Source: Archegozetes longisetosus
Taxonomy: Eukaryota > Arthropoda > Arachnida > Sarcoptiformes > Trhypochthoniidae
Direction of reading: 5' to 3'
Length of the DNA stretch: 64,000 nucleotides
Assembly: GCA_018873245.2 (NCBI GenBank)
Contig: JAEMBT020000001.1
Span: 7,918,220 to 7,982,219, forward strand
The notes under the pieces were generated by a model, which was given only the letters and a program-made list of their open reading frames with translations, did no database searches and had not been told where the DNA came from. The first letter of the stretch is position 1, and every line of letters starts with the position of its first letter. Shown piece after piece: positions 45,774 to 57,416 of the stretch. A program made the position numbers and the translations under genes.

Positions 45774-48665
45774 ATGGATTCAGTGCTACTCGAAAACTCT
45801 CCTTTTCATAATCCGGTCTTGAAGCTAAACGATCAAACTAAAAAGCAAAAGGTATTTTATTCATCTTTTCACTGCTCATTCATAGTTATACTTTTCGATT
45901 ATGATTGTAATACATAAGATATTTTCATTATATCTTTTGCAATAAGATTTATTTTTGTGTTTTTCAACCAAACAAATGTTCTATTGATAAAGTGCTTAAA
46001 CGATAAATATTTATTGTTTAATTAGGCGCTAAATATGAACACTGGTTTTGTGAGGTTTTATCATTCACTTAATAGAAATCTATTACTAAACTCTAACTAT
46101 TCATTGAGTTATAAACTGAAGATATTTATAAGTTGTCTCCACTTCAAACTAGTTTCTTAAACGTTTCTTACAGTGTCAGTCAACTCTTACAATTGAGATT
46201 TACTGCTGTAAACTTAATAATATGAGATAGCAACAACATAAGGCTATTGCAATGTCAACCAGTCTGTCATACCTATCAATCTGTTGCCGAATTTTATTTT
46301 TAATTTCCTTCGATTACTATATTGAATAAAAAAATTCTTAATATCCTCTACACTATGATCAGATGGAATGCATACCGTCACGGTAGCCATCAATGATAAT
46401 CAAGTTTTTGAGTGTATATAAGCTAAGTAAATAGATAAGAGTATTATTGTAAAAAGTATGCGTTAAGATAAAATTGATCATACTTTATAGTCATGACTTA
46501 TACAAAATTTCATGTCTAGAAAAGAGTGTTCAATCACTTTTTATAATCAAAATTAACATCACTTTTGGTATGAATATTCATCCAATAGTTACTTACTACA
46601 GTATTGATTATTGGCTCTATTTTAATTTTCGTATATTAATCCTCTCTTACCTTTTATATTATGCAAATTTATTCATAAGAGAAAGTTAAACAGTGATAAG
46701 CAGCAATGAAGTAAAACTGCATATTAATGAAGTTCTTTGTTCTATTATACTACAACTTAATACTATTTAGTCTGGATAATTTCAGATTTTAGGTTATTTA
46801 AAAATACTAAGTATAAATTATTACTAATCTTCCTATGATTCAATTATTTACATAATTCAACTTATAAAAACTATGAAACGTTTAATTTTGTGACATTAAG
46901 TCAATTAAATGACAGTTCAGATTAATTATTTTAGTGTCTTTGTAGAGTATTAAAAGCATGAACATAAATGAGAAAATCAAATTTATTTCATTGGAATGTT
47001 TCCTTGATTTACGTAAATATAGTTGTTATTTGATTTGTTTCAATAAAGTATTCAGTCTTGTTCTGACACAAAAAAAAGCTGACACTAAGTTTTCTCAAAA
47101 CATTCAAAACACAATTCGAGCATTGAGATTGAAAGGTTAATCATTGTCTTCAAATTTGTTTAGGTTTATCAAGTTGTTCAAGACTTCATTTTGCCGCTTT
47201 CTAAACTGACAAAAATACAACAAATGTTTATGGAAGAAATGAGATTGGGTTTAGCAGCTAATCCTCCTCGAAAATCAGTCTTCTATATGGCTAACACATT
47301 CGTTACTGATCTTCCGGACGGTAGTGAAGAGGGAGACATACTATCAATGGATTTGGGAGGGACTAATTTGCGTATTATATTGACTCGATTGAGACCAGGC
47401 AAAAAAGCTGAATATAAAGTCGAACCATACGAGATTGATGTCAAGTATAGAAGAGGAAAACCTGAACATGTAATTATGACTAGATTTTAAAATTTGTCAA
47501 TAAGTCTAAATAGTATGCGAATTATTCAATAGCTGTTTGATTATCTGGCGCTTTGTATCGACGATTTTCTTAATAAAGTTCCAGAAATTCGTAACAAATG
47601 TCTGCCATTTGGATTCACATTTTCGTTTGGCTTTGATCAAATCTCTTTAGACAAAGGAATTATAACACAGTTTAGTCCGGAGGCGATTGGCAATGATGCG
47701 GTGCAATATTTGCGCGATGCTATTGATAGAAAAGGATTAAATATCGATGTTCTTGCAATCACTAACGACTCGACTGCTACATTAGCGCTTGGCTTATATA
47801 TGGATCCCGAAGCAAGCATTGGTTTCGTACTCGGCTCTGGAACTAATACCTGTTATCTGGAACAGGTTGACCGCATCGAAAAGATTGATCCAATAACTAC
47901 TTTCGGTTATAATGTGAAGAACGTCATAATCAACACTGAATGTGGTTTCTTAGGAGATGACGGGTCTATGGATTTCGCTAAGACTAAGTTTGATCTACAA
48001 ATTGATGAAGAATCACATTATCCGCTTGTTTATACGTATTTAATTCACTTCTACTTTTTATGTAACTCATATAAATTTATTGATTTTTAAGATTTGAGAA
48101 AATAGTTGGTGGTGTCTTCATTGGAGACCTGGTGAGAAGAGTTCTTCTATCGATCACAGAAAGCAATGCATTACTAAATGGAAAGGTAACTGATGAACTA
48201 AAGACAAAAGATTCGATAAAAGGACCTGACGTGTCAGCGATAGAAAGCGACGAAAGTGACAATACAGTGATGGGTCTACTCGAAAGATTAGGTTATGTAT
48301 CATCAGAAATAACAAGCGATGATATAGAAATCGTGAGATATGTTTGTGCTTTGGTTGGTGTAAGGAATGCTCTGATATTAGCCGCAAGTCAGTATCAAAT
48401 TGATTGTAGTAAACTTATGGACTATAATCTGATTTTCTATTTAGATCTATCTGCTGTAGTGCAACATATTGATAGACCTTCAGTCAAGATTGCATGTGAT
48501 GGCTCTCTATACAAAAATCATCCCAAACTTCATCGCCTAATTACTGATTTCATTCGAGAATTACTTCCTAATAGAAAAGTTGAACTATTCTTAGCTGAAG
48601 ATGGAAGTGGCAAAGGATCGGGATTAGTAGCAGCTGTTGTTTACAAGAAGAAACAAAATACTTGA
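45774..48665 (+). CDS. HK-like: Hexokinase, divergent sugar-binding loop
   Basis: Four exons (45774-45851, 47164-47469, 47533-48035, 48092-48665) join in phase across GT-AG introns of 1,312, 63 and 56 bp, giving 486 aa, the length of a single-unit hexokinase. The enzyme phosphorylates glucose with ATP at the entry to glycolysis. Visible motifs: phosphate 1 MDLGGTNLRI, LPFGFTFSF, catalytic Asp in ITNDSTATL, adenosine/phosphate 2 LGSGTNTCYLEQ, INTECGFLGDDG, FEKIVGGVFIGDLVRRVL, CDGSLYKNHP and AEDGSGKGSGL. The sugar-contact block WTKGF is replaced by QFSPE, and VNDTVGT by TNDSTAT. Exon 1 (MDSVLLENSPF) was chosen because its donor gives phase 0 into VYQVVQDF. No stop or frameshift. It could be an active enzyme with altered sugar preference or a hexokinase-like regulator. 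Confidence 0.9.
46244..46390 (-). other. Small frame, homologous to the one at 48928
   Basis: A 48-codon minus-strand frame inside hexokinase intron 1, starting MATVTVCIPSDHSVEDIKNF and containing KLKIKFGN. From SDH onward 15 of 27 residues match the frame at 48928-49032. It might be a first exon, since a possible donor (AG/GTATGA) follows FGNRLI. Family unknown. Confidence 0.3.
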
Positions 48666-48927
48666 TGTCACTTATAAGTAGTTACTTTATAATTGAATTT
48701 AATTAAAACGATTTATTCATAAGAATAACCAGTTCCAATACTTTTATAAAAGAATTATCTTATTCTCAAACTATACAAAAGTACTTGTGATCAAATAAAA
48801 CTATCTTTCCAAAATTTTGGCTAAATTATTTGATATATAAAAACGGTTTCCCAAACTATAAAACTTAATATTCAAGGATAGCAACGAGAAAGATGCTTTT
48901 GCTATATCAGTATTGCTCAGATGCTAA
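48666..48927. other. Hexokinase 3' flank
   Basis: AT-rich. An ATTTATTC/AATAAAA-rich tail could serve for polyadenylation. No gene seen. Confidence 0.3.
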
Positions 48928-49032
48928 TCAATCCCCGTTGCCAAATTTGATTCGAATTTTCTTCTCTTCTATATTGATACGAAATAAGTTTCTTATATCC
49001 TCTACATTATGATCTGAAGAAAAGTATGCCAT
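48928..49032 (-). other. Small frame, homologous to the one at 46244
   Basis: A 34-codon minus-strand frame, MAYFSSDHNVEDIRNLF then KIRIKFGNGD. It pairs with 46244-46390 on the other side of the hexokinase coding exons. It may be a decayed copy of the same exon. Confidence 0.3.
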
Positions 49033-49049
49033 AACAACACATCACTTCT

Positions 49050-49680
49050 GCTCCATCGCGAAAGATTAAGATTTTGGGTCCATGGACCCTAATTGGGCCA
49101 CTGACCATAAAAGTCAAGTGATGATACAAATCGATAGTACTCGATGAAATAATTCGATTACCGTTAAAATTTTTTAAGATACGCACATTCATTCAGAAAA
49201 CACGTCCATCTTATGCTTTACCGATTTCTTAGTGGGAGGAGCTCCACAAAAATTATTGGTATAGTCAAATGAATAGTACTCATCAAGCATAATCGATTTA
49301 TGAAAGAGTTTTCAAGCCACATCCGCTAGCTCAAAAGATACGCTCACTTTTCAATTATTTAAATTTGACCATTTCTAAATGGGCGGAGCTACATAAAAAT
49401 CAAGGGTAGGGTCGAACCTATAGTTCTTGATGAGACAAATCGATTGATGCAAGAGTCATTGAGCTAGTTCTACTGATTCAAGAGATGCGCGTTTTCGGGT
49501 TTATTGATTTCTTTTGTGGAATGATTTGTTGAAAGGCGGAGCTTAATAAAACTATTTAGAGTAGTCAAACTGAGAGTGCTTGTTGAGACGAATCAATTGG
49601 TGGTAAAATCATTGAGCTAATACCAATGGTTCAAAAGTTACGAATTTTTAAATTTTCCTGTAAATTCTGGTCTTTAAGCG
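49050..49680. repeat. Degenerate 170-180 bp repeats left of the Merlin gene
   Basis: Three to four diverged units each contain GGGCGGAGCT, AAATCGATTGATG and TCATTGAGCTAG, followed by TTCAAGAGATRCGC. Inverted relatives lie at 51265-51475, so both sets look like subterminal repeats of the element carrying the transposase between them. Confidence 0.6.
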
Positions 49681-50032
49681 AGTGCTAGCTCTTTGGCATA
49701 AACTGAAAACCCTTTATAGAAAGTGGACTAATCTCCTATTGGTTAACGCTTTTAAACAGAGGTTATACAAAGGCTTGTAAATATAAAACAGTCATTTTTC
49801 CTAGAGTTATAGAGAGCGAGAAGAAGCGCAGCCGACCTCGTAAGCGAAGTTGTGATTCTTCGATTTCTTCTATACCTTTAGCTATTTGTCGTCTTGATAT
49901 TGGGAATAGAAATGAAACGCTTTTTCAGAGTGCACTCACCCACATCAAGAATCTAGTCATAATTCTAGTTTAAATAATTTAATAATTGTAAATATAAATT
50001 CATAACCTAATAATAAAAGTAGTAGTTTATCT

Positions 50033-51070
50033 CAGAGTTTAATTACTGATACAAGTTTAACCTTAGATTTTAGTAAGTTAACTTTATTTAATCTTGAAAG
50101 AACTTTTCGCTGGACCGACACTATGGGCTTGGTAAAGCTCAGAACCGTGAGATGGCTTGTGACACCTGATGATCCTGAGCTTTATAAATGTCCAAATTGT
50201 GTGGGATGCTTGCGAAGAGTCGATGAACAGGATAGACTACTGGGTTATCGATACCGATGTAAAGACGGCCGTCTTTGTAACGGTGTCGTTAATCCAGCCG
50301 ATAATACGTGGTTCTCGACTATACGTAAGACTGAAGAAGAGCTAAGCCCTATTCTCTGATCTCTTAAGCTTTGCTTCAGTCTTCTGTGCGGCATTGGTGT
50401 CTGTCTCGCTACTGAACAGATAGATTCTTCCCATAAAACTGCACGAAAGTTTTATCGACTGGTCCGATATGTTTCTAGTCATCACCACAAGAGTACAACT
50501 TGGACAATCGGAGGTCCAGGTTGTACTGTTGAGTGTAACGAGTCCCACATCTTCAAGTGGAATATAATCGCGGGCGATTATAGGTGATTTAAGATTGGTG
50601 GATGTTGGGTGCCATATGCCGAGAGACCGGAGAGTGTTTTGCTGTGGTGATTCCAGACCGTACCAAAAATACTCTCTGGCCTCTCATGGCTTCACGGATC
50701 GCAGCAGGGTCAACTGTTTACACTGATTCTGCTGCAGTCTATGATAGCATCACAGGCCTTGGGATGGATTGGATCCACCTCAATGTCAATCATGGCAAGT
50801 AATTTGTGAGGAATGTCCTTTATAGAGGCCATGTCTACATTGTCCATACAAACATAATTGAGAGGCTTTGGCGACACATTAAATCTTTTATAAGGTCGCC
50901 ACAATCTCCCAATTTTTAGCTTGAACAAGTAGGCTGGGCCATTTATTATAGAATCTTTTTGAAAGATAAACTCAAAGGTTTGGCTTTCAAAAAGATTCTA
51001 GAGAACGCCACTTTATTCTTGAATGGCCCCTCACAAATTTCTTGTGATGAAGAGTCACTTTCATGATCTC
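50033..51070 (+). pseudogene. Merlin/ISXO2-like transposase, degraded
   Basis: Pieces read in order on the plus strand. An N-terminal part with a zinc ribbon (RTVRWLVTPDDPELYKCPNC) is followed by GYRYRCKDGRLCNGVVNPA, KFYRLVRYVSSHHH and TTWTIGGPGCTVECNESHIF. Next come VLGAICRETGECFAVVIPD-like sequence from about 50602, VYTDSAAVYDSITGLG and NIIERLWRHIKSFIRS. These are the blocks of IS1016/Merlin-type DDE transposases. Stops and frameshifts (near 50358, 50580, 50801 and 50921) separate them, and the first catalytic Asp, expected in VDESH, is Asn here. Diverged repeats flank it at 49050-49680 and, inverted, at 51265-51475. It is inactive. Confidence 0.85.
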
Positions 51071-51264
51071 TCGAACTTGCAGATTCTGAAGAGCAATTTG
51101 ATGATTCTGTAAATTTGGGAGATTTGACAGTGAATCAGATGCAGAATAGTTTATTAAATTATTCAGAGTTTTGAAATATTAATAGTTTTGGAATTAAGAG
51201 TCTGTTGAGTTTATTAGAGTTTTGCAATTTAGAGTTTATCAAAGCTGGCTGTGATTTAAAAAAT

Positions 51265-51475
51265 TCAAATAGGTATATCTTTTGAACTTGTGGGCTTAGC
51301 TCAGTTAGATGAATCGATTCATCTCGTTGAATTTTATAGAGTTGAGTTATTAAGTGATTTTTATTAAGCTCAACTCATTACATATTAAAATAAAAACGAT
51401 AAAATGAAAATTTTTTATCTCTTGAACCAGTGGAGTTAGTTCGGTGATTCTTGTATCAATCGATTTTTTCAATAC
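51265..51475. repeat. Inverted relatives of the repeats at 49050-49680
   Basis: CTTTTGAACTTGTGGGCTTA, AATCGATTCATCTCG and a second copy (CTTGAACCAGTGGAGTTAG) are inverse to the units left of the Merlin gene. Confidence 0.5.
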
Positions 51476-51533
51476 AAATTTTAAACGTTTACTTATGCAC
51501 AAAAAGCAACTTACAGAACATAATTCAACATCT

Positions 51534-53130
51534 CTATGGTTTCGAGATATATTTTATTATGAAATTAAAGATCGCATAAAAACTTAATCCCAACCATATT
51601 CCTAAAAGACCACCAAAGTTAGCAATAAACGATATGAATGTCATTTTATGCAAGTGTTTGATCAATTGATCTGGTAATCGATTATTTATTATATAAAGTT
51701 CTTCTATCCCATGGAGAAAGTTTCAAATCTGTTATTTCTTTTACATCAAATTCAAAATACTGTTTATTACATTCATTTTGACACTTGTCATCACAAATTG
51801 ATAGGACTTTTCTATAATTCTTACTGAGACAGTGAAAAGAATTTCGACAATATTTGTCTTCTCTATATTTGCTGAAAACTTCTTTTCCCAATAGAGATCC
51901 AGTTTTTAAAACACAATGGCTGCAATTCTTTTGCAAATTTTTCACAATACATTTGCTCACACAATCAGTCCTATGTTTTTCATGATTTCCATCATTCAAG
52001 TCGTAATTGCGACAGTTTGTCGAGTATTTTGATGGCAATAATTCGATTTCAATTTTGGAGAAAGTTATCTTATTCTTATGGCCACTTACCAATGGTATGT
52101 ATTCGTCACCATAATTAAGATCGGGAAGAGAATTATAAGAATGAATCGCAAACTGTATTGACTGGTTTTGGTTATAAATATTAGGCGGAAACCAATTTGT
52201 GTCATGATTTACTTGAATAGCCATATATTATTATTCCAACTTAAGGACGGAAAAATAGAGTGACATCTAATGCTTAGAGCATAAAACAGAACCAAAGTTT
52301 TAGTAGAACAGAACTAAAGTTTCAAAAGTTAGTATAGTATTTGTTTAAGGTTTAGTGCATTAGATGTCACTCTATTTTTTCCGCCCTTAAGTTGGAATAA
52401 TAATAACCCAAATTGATTCTGAAATCTCTCCATTTCTCCTTTAAATCACTGAAGAATGTATAGCATTTCGATCCAAACTTATCACCGTCATTCATTGAAA
52501 TGGACTCGACAGGGTCTAAATCTATTATATTCACACTTTTTATAGATTCAATATTGTTATCGTTTCGAACTATTCCCTTTACTACAATTTTTATAGCGTA
52601 TTCTTTGTCCAAATCTTTGTATTGACTGTTGAGTAGGCCATCAGTTAAATCAGACCGATTAATGTGTCCTTTCGCGAAATTGAAAGGAATACTCAAATTT
52701 TCGAACAAATCATATATTGCTATCTTATAATTTCTATCAGATTCTGTAAAATTATTAAAATAGATACTTTCCAGAATATTCTTTAAGGTTTCATTATTAA
52801 AGTCGTTATCATCCACATTATTAACTATATTCTGATATTCTTCATAAACGTCTTTCAGTTCTGGATACAGTTGAGCAACTTTTTCCATTGATATAAATGC
52901 TGCATAACAAATAGTAAAAGCTGGGAGTCTATCGTATTTATTAATTGATTTTCCGACTCTAACACTGACACAACTGTTTGTCCAGTTGAATATTGAGCAA
53001 CAATTTCACATGTTTGATACATTAGACCACAAATGCAAATCACAGAAACCAACAATTTTAATACAAATATATATTTATCTTTTCTAGTCATTTCAGAGAA
53101 ATTTTTCTTGCTTTCAGTTTTCTCCATCAT
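51534..53130 (-). pseudogene. DEG/ENaC channel pseudogene, paralog of the gene at 57417
   Basis: On the minus strand it starts MMEKTESKKNFSEMTRKDKY with TM1 and QYSTGQTVV. A frameshift near 52960 moves to a frame reading LPAFTICYAAF, MEKVAQLYPELKDVYEEY and onward to CYTFFSDLKEKWRDF. A miniature element interrupts the exon at 52228-52403. Coding resumes MAIQVNHDTNWFPP with the Cys-rich extracellular block and SPWDRR, shifts frame again near 51695, and ends with TM2 (NFGGLLGMWLGLSF) and a stop at 51534. The order matches the intact gene at 57417 throughout, so the two arose by local duplication. This copy keeps the GLS filter motif but cannot produce a full channel. The hAT element at 53746-57207 now lies between the paralogs. 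Confidence 0.9.
52228..52403. mobile_element. Miniature element inside the channel exon, about 176 bp
   Basis: Inverted ends run TTATTATTCCAACTTAAGG and on through CGGAAAAAATAGAGTGACAT (45 bp or more, almost perfect). The surrounding exon joins as GYY/MAIQV once it is removed. The target is TA-rich; the exact duplication is ambiguous. Confidence 0.8.
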
Positions 53131-53745
53131 TCTGTTATTAATTTTATAATTTTGAGAATGAATAGCTCATTAAATCAATTAATTTTTATCTAATCAGAGA
53201 ATTATATTAAATTTTTTCATTTCTAAAATCAATAAAACTTAACATTTTCATTGTAATCATTACGAGGATAAAATCTACGATTCTTGTTAGTGAAATTTCA
53301 CTTGTTCAAATACTCTGTATGCAAATTCAATTAAGGTTTTTAAATTTCCAACTACCGGTAACTTTATTTCCTGTACTTAGCATTTTATAGATCTATAAGT
53401 CTTTTCATCTCAAAAATCTTAACTCTTCAACTGGTATGAATGAGAGACTTAACGTTAATATTAATATTTTAAAGCTATAATTAGATCGCTATTTGTGACT
53501 GAATTCAGGCCAACCTTTATTTTACTTGCGTATTAGATCAACGATAGAATGTCGAACAACCACACACCTGGTAATATTGTAGAGCTCTGTAACGTGACTT
53601 TGCAATGTCTAACAAATAAACTGAAACTGCTATCTACTAAACAAATTGTTAATAATTTGAAATCTTGCTATTTTCATATAAAGTATGGCATACTTCAGGA
53701 TAGAAATTACGCACATGATTATTCAAAACCTTTTGCAGGTATGCT
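53131..53745. other. No gene recognised
   Basis: AT-rich spacer between the channel pseudogene and the hAT element. It would hold the old channel promoter. Confidence 0.35.
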
Positions 53746-54381
53746 GGAGTAATGATGGGCGAACCGAACCGAACCGAACCGCGGTTTACCCGCGGGTGAA
53801 CCACGGTTCGGTTCGGCCCGGTACCAACTTTCGTAAAAATTGCTGTTTAGGGTGGGGTTCGGTCCCATACCTTGCGGTTCGCGGTTCGGTGCGGTTCTTA
53901 TTTTCAATTCATAAGCGGATTGCGGTTCGGTGTGGCACTGATTTATAAAACAGTAGTTTACCCGCTTCGAACCGCATAACTGCTTCGATTTCGCGAAACT
54001 CGATTTTAAAAATAAGCAAATGAAACTCTCCTATAGATTGACTCATCTCAAACATAACTTCAGCTTATACTTATATTATATATATTATATTTATATTATA
54101 AGCATTCCCTTTAGTGTTTAGTAAATTGCATTATATTTTGAAACATTTCATCAGTAAATATTTAAACATTTTAAGGTTTTATTGGTTTTGATTATAATAT
54201 AAAACTCATGTAAAATGAAGTGACTTTCTCTTATATTATACTTTAATAACAGTGTTTTCGAGTTATAAGTAGTTAACTTAAATATCGTTATATTAAATCT
54301 CGAGAAAGCTTTGAATAATAAATATTATTTGTTTAAAACAAAAATTTGTGTTATATTTTTCGTGTTGCGAAAAATTTTAAC

Positions 54382-56350
54382 ATGACTTCACTACAAGAAA
54401 GTGATAGTTTTGAAGATAATAAAAGGGATGAAGAAATAATTGAATTAGTACATGAAAGTAATATAAAAGAAACTGAATTTTCACCAAAAGTGACTCAAGT
54501 ATTGATTCAAGAGAAAAAAGCAAACATTGAAACTGTGAAATCTAAAGGAGAAAGTGAAGTCTGGCAGAACTTCGGAAAAGTTTTAGTGTTTGGATTGACT
54601 GATAAAGACATCAAAACACTTAAACTTAATACCAAACCTAAATCGAGTTTTTATGTTAAAAATATCGTCGCATGTAAACATTGTTATGCATGCTATACAC
54701 ATATCAGTCACAAATCTGGGATATTGTCATTAAGAAAACATAATTGTGCTAAAAAATCAGAATCATAATCTCTTGGAGACACTCAAACTATTATTAAATG
54801 GTGCACGAAAATCCCTAAATCGGTTGCAGTACCTGAAAATACTAAATACGAAATACAGGTATAATCACTTAAATTCATATTAAATCAATTATTGACTTTC
54901 AAAACTATCGATAAAACACCATTTAGAGAATTACTTCAGAAATTTATAGAAATTGGTGCTAATTATGGCAACATCGATATCAATGATATTCTTTGCAGCA
55001 GAAAAAAGTTAACAAATGTTATTATTAATAAGAAATACGACGAATGCATGTCATCTATTATCAAGAGTTTGGACAAAGATTATGGTATGGAATTTACACT
55101 CGACTTCCGGCAAGAAAATTTCAGAAAAATCACTTATGTAAGTTTGATGTTACATTTTGTGGATGAAAACTATATCTTGAAATCACGAATTCTAATGAAT
55201 TTAGCTTCGACAAAAAGACCGTAGACAATATCAATGTTTGGTTTAATGATAAACTAAACGAACTTAAAATTGAACAGAAAAAATATTTGGTAGTTAGTGA
55301 TAATGCAAACAATTTAGTTGCTGCTTTCAAAGATAATCGTATAGCTTGTATATGTCATTGTATTAATTTGGCGATTCAATCATCTATTGATAATTTGAAT
55401 GAAAGAACAGTGAATTCAAGGATTTCATTGAAAAATCTAAAAGTTTGACCACTCATTTCAAGAGAACAGGAATGCAAGCAAATTTGTCGCATAGGATCAA
55501 ATCGTTGATTGAAACGAGATGGAATTATCTTTATATTATGGCTAAATCCATCCAATCAGAATATGATAATATTGATATTATCAAAATCCTTGATGAAAGG
55601 AATGAACTACGATAGACTAAACATTCGATAGACAGAACATTATTAGATGACATTATAACTGTATTTGAACCCTTTAATACAACTATAATTGATTTAAGCT
55701 CATCTATAATACCAGCTTTGAATATCGTTATTCCGAAAATATTCAAACCTAAATCTTTATTAAAGGCAGAACCAAACGATAGCGAGATAATAAAAAGTTT
55801 AAAAACTTATTGATTAAGTGGTATTACAGAAAAAATTGAGAAAAGACTAACTGAATGGCATTATTTGGCGTTGATATTAGATCCACGCTTTAAAAATTCA
55901 AATCTCTTTAACAATGAAAAGTTAAGTAAAACCAAGGCTTTACTTATAAAACTGTTTAATGAAGTTCAAGAAAGTTCGACAGAACTCGAAAGTGACGATG
56001 AATATGATGAGCCTTTGTCTAAATCAAAGAGATGAATTTTCTGAATTTTATGGAGATTCATCACAAAGTTTTAGATCAGATGTTAATAAAGAAATCGAAT
56101 ATTATTTAGAAGAAAAGTATAGAATTCCAGCTCTAAAAAGTGGTAAATTTGACCCGATAAGCATGTATTGGAAGTATAAAGTCAATGTGTGGCAAAATCT
56201 GTCATCTATTGCTATTTGGATTCTATCAGTTCCTTCGTCTTCAACAAGTGAAGAAACATTTAGTATTGGATGATCAACAAAAGAAGAAGTCATTTAAAAC
56301 CGAAAAATGTTAATATGGCTTTAGTTGTCAAGTCAAATTTATTTGATTAG
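54382..56350 (+). pseudogene. hAT (BED zinc finger) transposase, degraded
   Basis: It begins MTSLQESDSFEDN and carries a BED-type finger (CKHCYACYTHISHKSG, LRKHNC). After stops and shifts it continues KTIDKTPFRELLQKFIE, then the RNase-H-like block LVVSDNANNLVAAFKDNR and ICHCINLAIQ. ALILDPRFKN precedes the C-terminal dimerisation region WKYKVNVWQNLSSIAIWILS and SSTSEETFSIG. Stops occur near 54766, 55222, 55446, 55612 and 55811, with frame changes between. Domain order and motifs are those of the ZBED/hAT family. It is inactive. Confidence 0.87.
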
Positions 56351-56810
56351 AAATTATTGATGTTATTTTTAATCACTATAGCTATTAGTTTTCGTTTCTA
56401 TCCTTAAAGAGACATCTTTTTTATATTGAATTTAAATAACAGAAAAACATATTTTAAAATAATATTATAATGTATAATGTAATAGTGTAAGTAAAATATT
56501 CATTTTTAGTATATATATGCGGTTCACCCGCGGTTCGGTACTGTTCGATTCTTAAAATTTTAGGCAGTTCGCAGTTCGGTTCGGTTCTAAAGGTTGCGGT
56601 TTGCGATTCGGTGAGGTTCTGATCTCAGAATTATAGAGGATTAGAGGTTCGGTCCTGTGAGAGTGGATTTTATATAGCGAAATAACAACTCAGACTTTAA
56701 CAATTAACAATCTTTATTAAAATATAAATTGAATGATAATACATAAAGATTTAAAAGTGTCGCACAGAGTCTAAGCTCTTGCACTCTCGTACTAACTCAC
56801 TTAATTTCTA

Positions 56811-56814
<4 letters not shown>

Positions 56815-56848
<34 letters not shown>
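56815..56848. repeat. (CT)n microsatellite
   Basis: Uninterrupted CT dinucleotides for about 34 bp, inside the right part of the hAT element. Confidence 0.95.
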
Positions 56849-56850
<2 letters not shown>

Positions 56851-57416
56851 ATACTCTTCTGACTAATTAATAAAAGGATGTTTAAGAATATTTTCGAGTT
56901 ATAATTTTAAGAAAAGTTATTCCTAAAAAGGGATGTTCAAGCATTCCAGTATTAGATTCCCATAACAATTAATTTCCTATTGCAATTAAATTAGAATAAG
57001 AATTTGCTTTTACAATTAGAGCGAACTAAACAAAACCTTTTATAGTCATAACGAAATAAGAGTCTTACTTTCATTCTCATAACAAATAGAAAGTTTACAA
57101 AACAAATTAAAACACTTTTTGTTTTAATATAACAGTCCGGTTCTAGGCCTTGCGGTTCGCGGTGCGGTTCGGTTCTCTTTAGAACCTCTTTGGCCCATTA
57201 TTAATCCTATGCTACTACAAAAGTGTGATGAAAGCTACGCTGTAGTAAATTAACATATTTCTATAGTAATTTTAGTATAGTAAATGGCTTAGGTAAATGT
57301 TAGTACGAGACGCAGCAATATTTGCGATCAATTAGTACAAAAGCTAAAACTTATTTTTAAAATTTTATAATTATGGTAGAAGTTACTTTAAGACAGTAGA
57401 ATAGAAAAATAAAATG

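Larger units (their letters stand above)
53746..57207. mobile_element. hAT element with GAACC-rich ends, about 3.46 kb
   Basis: Ends GGAGTAATGATGGGC and the inverse of GGATTAATAATGGGC match at 13 of 15 positions, and TATGCT stands outside both (53740-53745, 57208-57213). Just inside the left end (53760-53965), and on the right at 56519-56650 and 57130-57185, are arrays of GAACCG/CGGTTC in opposite orientation. These are markedly GC-richer than the surroundings. A decayed hAT transposase lies between. Confidence 0.72.

Noticed and set aside
46474-47140. Open frames inside hexokinase intron 1 on the plus strand as extra exons
   Set aside because: The exon at 45774-45851 gives correct phase into exon 2; these frames do not.
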